6,018 nucleotides of DNA from Treponema sp. UBA4328 (lineage in GTDB: Bacteria > Spirochaetota > Spirochaetia > Treponematales > Treponemataceae): positions 1-6,018 of the forward strand of contig DGTU01000146.1 in NCBI GenBank assembly GCA_002394465.1, given 5' to 3'. The stretch's first letter is position 1. Every line of letters starts with the position of its first letter. Both the position numbers and the translations under genes were made by a program. The notes under the pieces were generated by a model. That model saw nothing but the letters and a program-made list of their open reading frames with translations. It was not told the origin of the DNA and did not search any database. Shown here piece after piece: positions 1 through 6,018 of the stretch.

Positions 1-664
1 CCATATAAAGGAAATACTGGTCCCACAGAGATTTCTGGCGTGCGCGGATTGTCTGTTCAACAACCTTATCCGGCGGATAATCACGAGGTTTGAGTATTGC
101 AGCAGTCTGATCTTCAACCGGAAGAAGTGTACCTGCTACGGCTGCAGGAGAAGGCCTGATTTCAAGGCTCAGTCTGTTTGAAGTCATGCTCAGATATCTT
201 GATTTATAAAGTTCCGGATAAAATACCATTTCAAGATAATAGATTGAAGGCTCCTTAAACTGGAGATATTCCTTTACGTTTTCAACGAAAGAGTAGGTTT
301 CACCCGGTTCTACTGAAAGTTCACGGAAATAGACAGTCTGGTTTGTAGAACGTTTTTCTTTTAATGCTTCAGTTTCCTTAAGTTCAGTATTCTTGATTGT
401 ATAAGCCTTGAAGTCCATGCTGAACATACGGTCATCAGCAAGCTTGAAGCGGAGGGTTTCAGTTCCGCCGTTGGTAATGCTTACCTGAACGTAAACAGGA
501 TTTTCATTTACCATATCAGGGTAATACATTGTCCTGTCATAAAACTTTATCTGAAGCTGAGCCTTAGAGAAATCCTCAGCGGATTCAAGTCCTTTTTCTG
601 CAGAAACCGGTGTCTGTGCAAAAATTGAGAGAATTGATATAATTGCTAAAAGAGTTCGTTTCAA
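1..664 (-). CDS. Exported protein with probable Ig-like domain, N-terminal part (gene runs off the left edge)
   Basis: Reading leftward from TTG at 664, the frame stays open for 221 codons to the window edge, so the C-terminus is missing. TTG is the best start: an AGGAG lies 9 nt upstream, an in-frame TAG lies five codons upstream (677-679), and the next in-frame ATG is well inside the protein (residue 46). Residues 1-22 (MKRTLLAIISILSIFAQTPVSA) form a clear type I signal peptide with cleavage expected after VSA, so the product should reach the periplasm or beyond. Residues about 35-170 alternate short beta-like stretches (PVYVQVSITNGGTETLRFKL, then SVEPGETYSFVENV, then YYLEMVFYP). This pattern recalls Ig-like beta-sandwiches such as the BsuPI domain, but that is a resemblance, not an identification. 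After a Pro-rich linker (172-197) a charged, possibly helical stretch begins (KVVEQTIRARQKSLWDQYF). Function is unknown. It is transcribed divergently from mfd. Confidence 0.85.
   Translation of the reverse strand, partial: MKRTLLAIISILSIFAQTPVSAEKGLESAEDFSKAQLQIKFYDRTMYYPDMVNENPVYVQVSITNGGTETLRFKLADDRMFSMDFKAYTIKNTELKETEALKEKRSTNQTVYFRELSVEPGETYSFVENVKEYLQFKEPSIYYLEMVFYPELYKSRYLSMTSNRLSLEIRPSPAAVAGTLLPVEDQTAAILKPRDYPPDKVVEQTIRARQKSLWDQYFLYM
615..643 (+). promoter_or_regulatory. Candidate extended -10 promoter for mfd
   Basis: A perfect TATAAT at 638-643 is preceded by TG at the extended -10 position (TGATATAAT, 635-643). The -35 position at 17-bp spacing (615-620, TGTGCA) matches TTGACA at only three of six bases, which is typical of promoters that rely on an extended -10. 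Transcription would start near 650 and leave a leader of about 60 nt before mfd. The site lies inside the signal-peptide codons of the divergent gene, and the 48-bp gap itself has no better plus-strand promoter. A TATAAT can arise by chance in AT-rich codons, so this is tentative. Confidence 0.35.
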
Positions 665-673
665 AACTTTTAT

Positions 674-678
674 CTCCT
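674..678 (-). promoter_or_regulatory. Ribosome binding site that decides the TTG start at 664
   Basis: The minus strand reads AGGAG here, followed by 9 nt and then TTG, after which a textbook signal peptide begins. No ATG or GTG occurs between this site and residue 46 in that frame. The site is therefore the main evidence that the exported protein starts at a rare codon. Confidence 0.75.
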
Positions 679-712
679 AAAACTTTCTTAATTACATTAT
701 CGGAACATATTA

Positions 713-3700
713 ATGGAATCATTATTATCAAATTCAGTTCGTCCCTTACTTTCCCGATGGAAATCACTTCAAGACGGCATAAAAAGCATCACTTTTCCAT
801 GCGAAATTGAAGGCCTCTCAGGTGCAGCAAACGCCTTTTTCATTGCACAGTATATTGAAAATGCAAGAAACAAAGCAGTTTACTCAATTCAGTATAATAC
901 AACAGGACGTTATTCTCAAGAACACAATGACGCATCAACTGAACTTGATTTTGTAATTGCCGTTCCGGATGAAAAGGATGCAAGGGAACTCGAAACAGAC
1001 CTTCAGACAATATTTGAAGACAGGGCTCAGATTTATCTTCTTCCGTGGTGGGGAATAGTTCCGTACAGAAGTGCAGCAAGGGGAAGTTCCGTATTCGGAA
1101 TAAGGGCAGGCGTTCTTTCAAGACTTGCACTTCATTCACAGACTTTTACAAGGGAAACAAAGCCGCGTATTTTCATTATAACGCAGCGTTCACTCCAGAC
1201 GCCGCTCCCGCCTCCTGATTACATAAGGAAACTTGCATTTTCCGTTCACAGGGGACAGCAGGTAGATCCGTCAGAGCTTGCAGAAAAACTTTCACAGATC
1301 GGATATACAAGAGTCCCGAAAACCGGTGTTGCAGGTGAGTTTACCCTGAGAGGTGAAGTCCTTGACGTCTATACACCGGGAAACGATTTTGCATACAGGC
1401 TTCTTTTTGACTTTGACCAGATAGAACAGATAAAAACATTCAGTCCGGAAAGTCAGGCTACAAGCGGAACAACGGACAGCATTCTTGTTTACCCGATGAA
1501 AGAAGTCATCTGGAATAATGAACTGATAGAAAATCTTGAAAAGAAGTTTGAACTTTCAGAAAACGGAATTAACGACCAGTCGTCAGTCTATCTGCCATTA
1601 ACGGAAGAAGCCCGCAAAAACAGGGATAAACTCCTTTCAGAATTGAAAACTTCCGGCGAAAGCGAAGGTGAAGAACTGTATTATCCTGTAATTTTTGACA
1701 GAATGTATACAATTTTAGACTATTTATCACAAAATACACCTGTTTTTTACCTTGATTATGACAGAATGTCAAATGCACAGGAAAACTTCAAGCGTGAATA
1801 CAGCGGAATGTACAGAAAAGAGCGCCAGGAATATCCGGTTTTCCCGCCGCGTGACATCCTCATACCGTTTGAAAACCTCACGGAATCAGATAAAGCTCAT
1901 GTATTTTTCAGAAGCCTTCATACTTCATCTGAAAACAAAAATGATATTCCGGTAATAAAATTTGATACGGATCCTTCAAAGAGCTTTTTCGGAAACATAA
2001 ATTACCTCAAGGAACAGCTTACGGGACTTCTGCATGACGGATGGTCAGTAACTGTCTTTGCAGACAATCCGAACCAGTCGCTTCGCATCAAAGAGATATT
2101 AAAGGATTTCAACATCAGCATTCTTCCTGAAGCAATCAGCCAGGGATTCGGCATACCTGAATGCAGGACGATAATCATTCAGGAAAATGAAATATTCGGT
2201 CGCCGCAAGCATGTTCCTAAATCACTTACAAAAGCCAAGTCACAGGTTATTGATACTTTCGTTGACCTCAATGAGGGAGACTATGTCGTACATGTAAATT
2301 ATGGAATCGGTGTATTCAGGGGAATCCAGAGGGTAAAGGCCTTCGGAAATGAACGTGATTACATAAAGCTTGAATATGCAGGTGAGGAATTTGCATTCGT
2401 TCCTATAGAACAGGTTAACCTTGTACAGCGCTATATCGGTAACGAAGGTGAAGCTCCGCGCCTTGATACAATCGGATCAAAATCATGGGAAAACCGCAAG
2501 AACAAGGTTAAAAAGGCAGTTGAAGACCTTGCACAGAAACTCATTGTTCTTTACAGCCGCCGTAAGGCAAGCCGCGGATTCCCGTTCCCGAAAGACAGTG
2601 AATGGCAGACTGCATTTGAAGCCGCATTCCCGTATGAAGATACACCGGACCAGCAGACAGCAACACAGGAAATCAAACTCGATATGGAAAAACCGGTTCC
2701 GATGGACAGGCTTTTGTGCGGTGACGTCGGATACGGAAAAACTGAAATTGCAATGAGGGCAGCCTTCAAGGCTGTAATGGGCGGGAAACAGGTTGCATTC
2801 CTTGCACCGACAACAATTCTCGCAGAACAGCATTACGAAACCTGTGTTGAGCGTTTTGCGAACTTCCCGATAAAAATAGCCCAGCTCAGCCGCTTTGTAA
2901 GTCCTTCAGAACAGAAAAAGACCCTTGCAGAGCTTGCATCTGGCAAGGTAGATATTCTTGTCGGAACTCACAGAATCATTCAGAAAGACGTAATCTTTAA
3001 GGACCTCGGCCTTATGATCACGGATGAAGAGCAGCGTTTCGGCGTAAAAGACAAGGAAAAACTCAAGACAATCAAGGCAAACATAGACTGTCTTGCGATG
3101 AGTGCCACACCGATACCGCGAACGCTTCACATGAGCCTGCTAAAAATCCGCGATATGTCCATGCTGACAACGCCGCCACAGACCAGGAAACCGATAGAAA
3201 CCATAGTAGATGAATTTACGGAAGAAAGGGTAGCAAAGGCGATCCGTCAGGAAGTAGAACGGGGTGGACAGGTATTTTTCCTTCACAACAGAGTTGAAAC
3301 TCTCGAAGAAACCTGCCGCAAGCTTGAAAAAATCGTACCTGAAATGATGATCGATTATGCACACGGCCAGATGTCAGTTGATGAACTTGATGATATTTTC
3401 CGCCGGTTTAAGATGGGCGGCTTCCATGTGCTTGTTGCAACAACGATTATCGAAAACGGAATTGATATTCCGAACGTCAATACAATAATCATTGACCGTG
3501 CCGACATGTACGGCGTAAGCCAGCTTTATCAGCTCCGCGGACGCGTTGGCCGAAGCGACAGAAAGGCATATGCATATCTTTTATATCCTGAAAACAAGGT
3601 TCTTTCTGAAGTGGCAATGAAAAGGCTTCAGGTCATAAGCGATTTTACAGAACTTGGCTCAGGCTTTAAAATCGCAATGAAAGACATGGAAATCCGCGGG

Positions 3701-4261
3701 GCAGGAAACCTTCTTGGAAAAGATCAGAGCGGAGAAGTGTACTCAGTCGGATTTGACCTTTACATGAGGCTCTTAAATGATGCAGTACGTCACCTTACCG
3801 ATGAAAAATATGAAGTACAGAATGAAGTCCTCATGGAACTTGAATACACGGGCTTTATTCCTGAAACATACGTACCGAACCTTCAGACCAAGATGGAAAT
3901 CTACAAGAAAGTTGCTGCAGTTCAGACAAAAGAAGAACTGGACGGAGTATATTCAGAACTTGAAGACCGTTTTGGTCCGATTCCGGATGAAGTATACAGC
4001 CTCTTAAGTCTTGCAGAAGTACGTATTATTGCACGAAAACTCAATATAGCAAGCCTCAAGGAAAAACAGGGAACTATAACGATAGAATTCGCAAAGGTGA
4101 GTGACATAAAAATTGACAGGGTTCTCAGGCTCATCAAGGAAAATGACGGCAAAGTCCGCCTTGATAATGCACATCCGAACTGCATCATGATGTCAGCCGG
4201 AAAAATCGGCCTTAAGGAAAAAAGTGAATTCATCCGTGAAAAGCTTGAAAGCCTTCTGTAG
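713..4261 (+). CDS. mfd: Transcription-repair coupling factor Mfd (ATP-dependent DNA translocase)
   Basis: Mfd binds RNA polymerase stalled at DNA lesions, pushes it off with its ATP-driven translocase, and recruits UvrA to start nucleotide excision repair; it acts in the cytoplasm. The frame encodes 1182 aa (1148 in E. coli) and looks complete. The N-terminal UvrB-like module includes LPWWGIVPY (110-118) and GEFTLRGEVLDVY (208-220). The CarD-like RNA-polymerase-interacting domain spans about 517-577 (DYVVHVNYGIGVFRG). The translocase follows: FPYEDTPDQQ (639-648), Walker A GDVGYGKTE (670-678), Walker B DEEQ (771-774), SATPIPRTL (797-805), TTIIENGIDIP (910-920) and QLRGRVGR (940-947). The C-terminal TRCF domain starts near 1037 (ELEYTGFIPETYVPN). 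No motif is broken. ATG 713 is the only reasonable start because TAA at 689-691 closes the frame upstream. Its ribosome site is weak (GGA at 702-704). About 20 extra residues (57-79) seem to be inserted after the first helix of the N-terminal module. The gene is single, divergent from its left neighbour and convergent with its right one. Confidence 0.98.
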   Translation: MESLLSNSVRPLLSRWKSLQDGIKSITFPCEIEGLSGAANAFFIAQYIENARNKAVYSIQYNTTGRYSQEHNDASTELDFVIAVPDEKDARELETDLQTIFEDRAQIYLLPWWGIVPYRSAARGSSVFGIRAGVLSRLALHSQTFTRETKPRIFIITQRSLQTPLPPPDYIRKLAFSVHRGQQVDPSELAEKLSQIGYTRVPKTGVAGEFTLRGEVLDVYTPGNDFAYRLLFDFDQIEQIKTFSPESQATSGTTDSILVYPMKEVIWNNELIENLEKKFELSENGINDQSSVYLPLTEEARKNRDKLLSELKTSGESEGEELYYPVIFDRMYTILDYLSQNTPVFYLDYDRMSNAQENFKREYSGMYRKERQEYPVFPPRDILIPFENLTESDKAHVFFRSLHTSSENKNDIPVIKFDTDPSKSFFGNINYLKEQLTGLLHDGWSVTVFADNPNQSLRIKEILKDFNISILPEAISQGFGIPECRTIIIQENEIFGRRKHVPKSLTKAKSQVIDTFVDLNEGDYVVHVNYGIGVFRGIQRVKAFGNERDYIKLEYAGEEFAFVPIEQVNLVQRYIGNEGEAPRLDTIGSKSWENRKNKVKKAVEDLAQKLIVLYSRRKASRGFPFPKDSEWQTAFEAAFPYEDTPDQQTATQEIKLDMEKPVPMDRLLCGDVGYGKTEIAMRAAFKAVMGGKQVAFLAPTTILAEQHYETCVERFANFPIKIAQLSRFVSPSEQKKTLAELASGKVDILVGTHRIIQKDVIFKDLGLMITDEEQRFGVKDKEKLKTIKANIDCLAMSATPIPRTLHMSLLKIRDMSMLTTPPQTRKPIETIVDEFTEERVAKAIRQEVERGGQVFFLHNRVETLEETCRKLEKIVPEMMIDYAHGQMSVDELDDIFRRFKMGGFHVLVATTIIENGIDIPNVNTIIIDRADMYGVSQLYQLRGRVGRSDRKAYAYLLYPENKVLSEVAMKRLQVISDFTELGSGFKIAMKDMEIRGAGNLLGKDQSGEVYSVGFDLYMRLLNDAVRHLTDEKYEVQNEVLMELEYTGFIPETYVPNLQTKMEIYKKVAAVQTKEELDGVYSELEDRFGPIPDEVYSLLSLAEVRIIARKLNIASLKEKQGTITIEFAKVSDIKIDRVLRLIKENDGKVRLDNAHPNCIMMSAGKIGLKEKSEFIREKLESLL

Positions 4262-4276
4262 CAGACGGATCATAAG

Positions 4277-4305
4277 AAAAGGCTGCCTTAAACTGGCAGC
4301 CTTTT
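4277..4305. terminator. Bidirectional intrinsic terminator shared by mfd and the FadL-like gene
   Basis: AAAAGGCTGCC (4277-4287), a 7-nt loop, and GGCAGCCTTTT (4295-4305) form a perfect 11-bp stem. The seven-pair core GGCTGCC has five G:C pairs, and an A run on one side becomes a U run on the other. The hairpin sits 15 nt after the mfd stop and 19 nt after the stop of the convergent FadL-like gene. The same hairpin can therefore end both transcripts. The U run is only four long in each direction. Confidence 0.88.
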
Positions 4306-4324
4306 GAATGTCTGATATTTATAA

Positions 4325-5815
4325 TCAGAAAGCAGGGAAGTGATATGTAACTCCGATTCCGAAGTTAGTAACATCCTTGCTCAGGACAGTCTTGTAGTTT
4401 CCGAGATAGCAGTCAGCATCGAAGTAATTTGCATAAAGGCATGAAACTGAAACTGTAAGGTTATCTGTAGGATAGATTTCAACACCGCCACCGATTACGT
4501 AATTGTCAAGAACCGGATTGAATGTACTGTTTGAAGTTTTAGTAATTCCCTGGTTTCCGTATGAAGCACCGGCAGAAACTCCGGCATACTTGCAGAACCT
4601 GTAATCAACACCAAGGGCAATTTCCCATGAGTTGTCATAATCAGTCTCAGAAAGGATTGAATTCTGCTGTGCAAAATCGTTGAAGTAATAGTTGAAGCTT
4701 GAGCTTACGTAGAGGTTTTCAAGGATTGAATAGCCGACACCGAGATTAAGGACTGCAGGAAGGTCAGTACGGAATTTCTTGTCATTTGTAATGTCATAAT
4801 ACTGGGCAACATTGCCTTTAACGTTATCAACATCATAATCAATGCGGCTCAGAGTCTGATACTGGAGTGCAAGATCGAGACCATAAACCTGAGGAAGCTT
4901 TGCATGAATGCCGAAAACACAGCTCTGTCCGAATCCCTTTGCATCATAGCTGATGGTATTTCCGCCGTTAACAGCCTTGAATGTGGCATCATTACATTTG
5001 AGGGTCATTTCCTGGGTACCGATTGTATAGCGGTATGCTGCTGCAAGGGAAAGCCAGTCAAAAACCTGGTAAGAAGCACCAAGCTGAAGACCGTATGTAA
5101 TTGAAGTTACGTCAAGAGAATGAGATTTTGCCATACCGATAGAAGCTTCCGCAATAGATTTTGCTGCAACCATTTTGTTATATGCAGAAGTCATTGCTTC
5201 ATACAATGCTTTACCACCATTAGTTGTATCAGCCTGAACCATTGCAGCAGCCTGTTCTTCTGTCAAACCATATGTAGATTGAATTTGTGCTACATTAGCA
5301 GCATAAAGCTTTTGTGCTATTGTATAATCTGTTCCATAATGAGTTGCTTCAGCACCTTTCTGACTTGCACCGTTTGCGAACAAAAGACTTGTTGCACTTG
5401 TACCTTCGCTGTATGAAAGAGAACCGCCGCCGGCATAAACACCAAAGTTTCCGAATATTGCCCATTTTCCTTTTTTGTAAACGGCGTTTAAATCAGGGTA
5501 GAGCCATACTGTAGTTTCATCGTTAGAATAATACGGATCAATTGTTCCATATGCCCCAAGATTAACTGTGTCTTTAAGTTCGTTGGCATATTCCTTGAAT
5601 ACAAACTGGTTTCCGCCGCCGACCCAGAGGCCTTCCTTAAGGTATGCAGTTCCGGCAATGTTATAGAATGCAGCTTCCGGACGCTGATTTTCAGTATTTC
5701 TGCTTGGGTTACGAAGATAACCTGAGCTTAAATTAGTTTTGTTTTCAACACCGCTTGCAAAAACAAAACCCGCACAAACTGCAGACATCACTACAGATGC
5801 AACAATCTTTTTCAT
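4325..5815 (-). CDS. OmpP1/FadL-family outer-membrane transport protein
   Basis: The 496-aa product is a predicted outer-membrane beta-barrel of the FadL/OmpP1/TodX family, whose members carry long-chain fatty acids or other hydrophobic compounds across the outer membrane. ATG 5815 is chosen because AGGAG lies 6 nt upstream and a signal peptide starts at once (MKKIVASVVMSAVCAGFVFA, cleavage after residue 20). An upstream in-frame ATG at 5866 would bury that signal. Family marks are the N-terminal YLRNPSRN...EAAFYNIAGTAYLKEGLW (33-64), a variant of the FadL NPAG region; DLPAVLNLGVGY (351-362); many alternating amphipathic strands ending at aromatic residues; and a C-terminal Phe after GIGVTYHFPAF, as expected for barrel assembly. 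Residues about 159-222 are Ala/Gln-rich and probably helical, roughly where FadL has its long surface loop L3. Codon use differs there. The substrate cannot be told from the sequence. The gene is monocistronic, with its own promoter and operator-like repeats upstream and a terminator downstream. Confidence 0.85.
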   Translation of the reverse strand: MKKIVASVVMSAVCAGFVFASGVENKTNLSSGYLRNPSRNTENQRPEAAFYNIAGTAYLKEGLWVGGGNQFVFKEYANELKDTVNLGAYGTIDPYYSNDETTVWLYPDLNAVYKKGKWAIFGNFGVYAGGGSLSYSEGTSATSLLFANGASQKGAEATHYGTDYTIAQKLYAANVAQIQSTYGLTEEQAAAMVQADTTNGGKALYEAMTSAYNKMVAAKSIAEASIGMAKSHSLDVTSITYGLQLGASYQVFDWLSLAAAYRYTIGTQEMTLKCNDATFKAVNGGNTISYDAKGFGQSCVFGIHAKLPQVYGLDLALQYQTLSRIDYDVDNVKGNVAQYYDITNDKKFRTDLPAVLNLGVGYSILENLYVSSSFNYYFNDFAQQNSILSETDYDNSWEIALGVDYRFCKYAGVSAGASYGNQGITKTSNSTFNPVLDNYVIGGGVEIYPTDNLTVSVSCLYANYFDADCYLGNYKTVLSKDVTNFGIGVTYHFPAF

Positions 5816-5821
5816 TTTTAA

Positions 5822-5826
5822 CTCCT
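5822..5826 (-). promoter_or_regulatory. Ribosome binding site of the FadL-like gene
   Basis: The minus strand reads AGGAG, then six bases, then ATG at 5815. This spacing selects the 496-aa product with an N-terminal signal peptide over the 17-residue longer reading from 5866. Confidence 0.85.
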
Positions 5827-5858
5827 GTTTATGAATACCGAATATAACGGCAGCGAAT

Positions 5859-5885
5859 AATGACATTTTTTAAGATTTTGTCATT
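5859..5885. promoter_or_regulatory. Operator-like inverted repeat, copy 1 (AATGACA-N13-TGTCATT)
   Basis: AATGACA at 5859-5865 and TGTCATT at 5879-5885 form 7-bp arms around a 13-nt AT-rich spacer. Half-sites are 19 bp apart, close to two helical turns, as for a dimeric DNA-binding protein. The repeat covers about +1 to +27 of the predicted leftward transcript and touches the -35 of the rightward promoter. The regulator is unknown. Confidence 0.6.
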
Positions 5886-5906
5886 TATAAGAATAATAGT
5901 TAAAAT
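5878..5906 (+). promoter_or_regulatory. Possible divergent promoter facing right
   Basis: On the plus strand, -35 TTGTCA (5878-5883) and -10 TAAAAT (5901-5906) are 17 bp apart. Each matches the consensus at five of six bases. It overlaps the leftward promoter almost completely, so polymerase could occupy only one at a time. Its start point would be near 5913, about 60 nt ahead of the ATG at 5973. AT-rich DNA yields chance matches, so its reality depends on whether a gene lies to the right. Confidence 0.4.
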
Positions 5907-5921
5907 GACAAATATGGTCAA
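5893..5921 (-). promoter_or_regulatory. Sigma70-type promoter of the FadL-like gene
   Basis: On the minus strand, -35 TTGACC (5921-5916) and -10 TATTAT (5898-5893) are separated by exactly 17 bp. Each matches the consensus at five of six bases. Transcription would begin near 5886 and give a 5' leader of about 70 nt. The -35 lies inside the spacer of one inverted repeat (5904-5930), and the start point falls at the edge of the other (5859-5885), which fits regulation by a repressor or competing binder. Confidence 0.65.
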
Positions 5922-5930
5922 TATGTCATA
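5904..5930. promoter_or_regulatory. Operator-like inverted repeat, copy 2 (AATGACA-N13-TGTCATA)
   Basis: AATGACA at 5904-5910 and TGTCAT at 5924-5929 have the same arms and the same 13-nt spacing as copy 1, shifted by 45 bp, while the spacer sequences differ. The spacer contains the -35 of the leftward promoter, and the left arm overlaps the -10 of the rightward one. A GGTCA inside the spacer (5916-5920) may be an extra weak half-site. Confidence 0.6.
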
Positions 5931-5972
5931 ATGGCAGGAAATATACGAACCGTAACAGGGGAAAGGGGTGGT

Positions 5973-6018
5973 ATGCCCAGAACTCAATATATCGGTAGAC
6001 AGAATACACATTATAGAA
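5973..6018 (+). CDS. Possible start of a divergent gene (runs off the right edge)
   Basis: From ATG 5973 the frame is open for 15 codons to the edge (MPRTQYIGRQNTHYR). G-rich sequence just upstream (AGGGG at 5957-5961 and GGGG at 5965-5968) could act as a ribosome site. The same frame is also open from an ATG at 5931, but that one has no ribosome site. A rightward promoter-like sequence ends about 65 nt upstream. The fragment is too short to assign a family, and the minus-strand frames are also open here, so this is only a candidate. Confidence 0.3.
   Translation, partial: MPRTQYIGRQNTHYR

Noticed and set aside
713..750. Fur-box-like sequence (minus strand TGATAATAATGATTC) at the start of mfd
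   Set aside because: One half matches TGATAAT, but the other half matches only about four of seven bases. The sequence is explained by the codons for Ser-Leu-Leu-Ser at the Mfd N-terminus.
585..767. Minus-strand 60-aa frame across the mfd start
   Set aside because: It overlaps both the mfd start and the signal peptide of the real minus-strand gene in a different frame. The TTG-started frame has the ribosome site and the signal peptide.
2483..2833. Minus-strand frames of 72-116 aa inside mfd
   Set aside because: They lie opposite strongly conserved Mfd translocase sequence, have no signals of their own, and are shadows of the mfd reading frame.
4311..4329. Second small inverted repeat (TCTGAT...ATCAGA) in the convergent gap
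   Set aside because: Its six-pair AT-rich stem overlaps the stop codon of the FadL-like gene. It is too weak to call beside the strong terminator at 4277-4305.
5120..5416. Plus-strand 98-aa frame that is strikingly Cys-rich
   Set aside because: It is antisense to the Ala-rich segment of the FadL-like gene: GCA alanine codons read as TGC cysteine on the other strand. It has no ribosome site and no independent support.
5816..5866. Longer start (ATG 5866) for the FadL-like protein
   Set aside because: It would put 17 residues in front of a normal signal peptide and begins inside an inverted repeat, while ATG 5815 has a well-spaced AGGAG.
5829..6011. Minus-strand 60-aa frame upstream of the FadL-like gene
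   Set aside because: It spans the predicted promoters and both inverted repeats, has no clear ribosome site, and its composition resembles translated AT-rich intergenic DNA.
6010..6015. TATAAT on the minus strand at the right edge
   Set aside because: Its -35 would fall outside the window, it is about 195 bp from the FadL-like start, and a much better placed promoter exists at 5893-5921.

Overview
The window looks like ordinary chromosomal DNA from a spirochaete, most likely a host-associated (gut or rumen) Treponema. The evidence is indirect. GC content is moderate. There is an OmpP1/FadL-type outer-membrane barrel of the kind that is expanded in treponemes. The start of the third gene's mature protein (YLRNPSRN...EAAFYNIAG) reads like treponemal FadL homologues. 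I cannot fix the species from the sequence.

Layout from left to right. (1) Positions 1-664, minus strand: the N-terminal 221 codons of an exported protein with a signal peptide and a probable Ig-like beta-sandwich. It starts at TTG, and its 3' end lies outside the window. (2) A 48-bp gap (665-712) separates it from a divergent gene. (3) Positions 713-4261, plus strand: a complete mfd gene for the transcription-repair coupling factor (1182 aa), with all helicase/translocase motifs intact. (4) Positions 4262-4324: a short convergent gap holding one perfect 11-bp hairpin that can terminate transcription from both sides. (5) Positions 4325-5815, minus strand: a 496-aa FadL/OmpP1-like outer-membrane transport protein with a signal peptide and a C-terminal Phe. 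It carries an Ala-rich, probably helical segment of about 65 residues. (6) Positions 5816-6018: a regulatory region. It contains a good sigma70-type promoter for the barrel gene, a second overlapping promoter-like sequence pointing right, and two copies of the same inverted repeat (ATGACA-N13-TGTCAT) placed exactly 45 bp apart over these promoters. A short open frame at the right edge (from 5973, plus strand) may be the start of a divergent gene.

The genes do not form an operon: the order is minus, plus, minus, with possibly plus at the edge, so each has its own control. Mfd is housekeeping DNA repair, and the two exported proteins are envelope components. The most interesting part is the paired operator-like repeat upstream of the FadL-like gene. 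It suggests that this porin is controlled by a dimeric DNA-binding protein, possibly one encoded by the divergent gene. I found no CRISPR array, mobile element, tRNA or rRNA.
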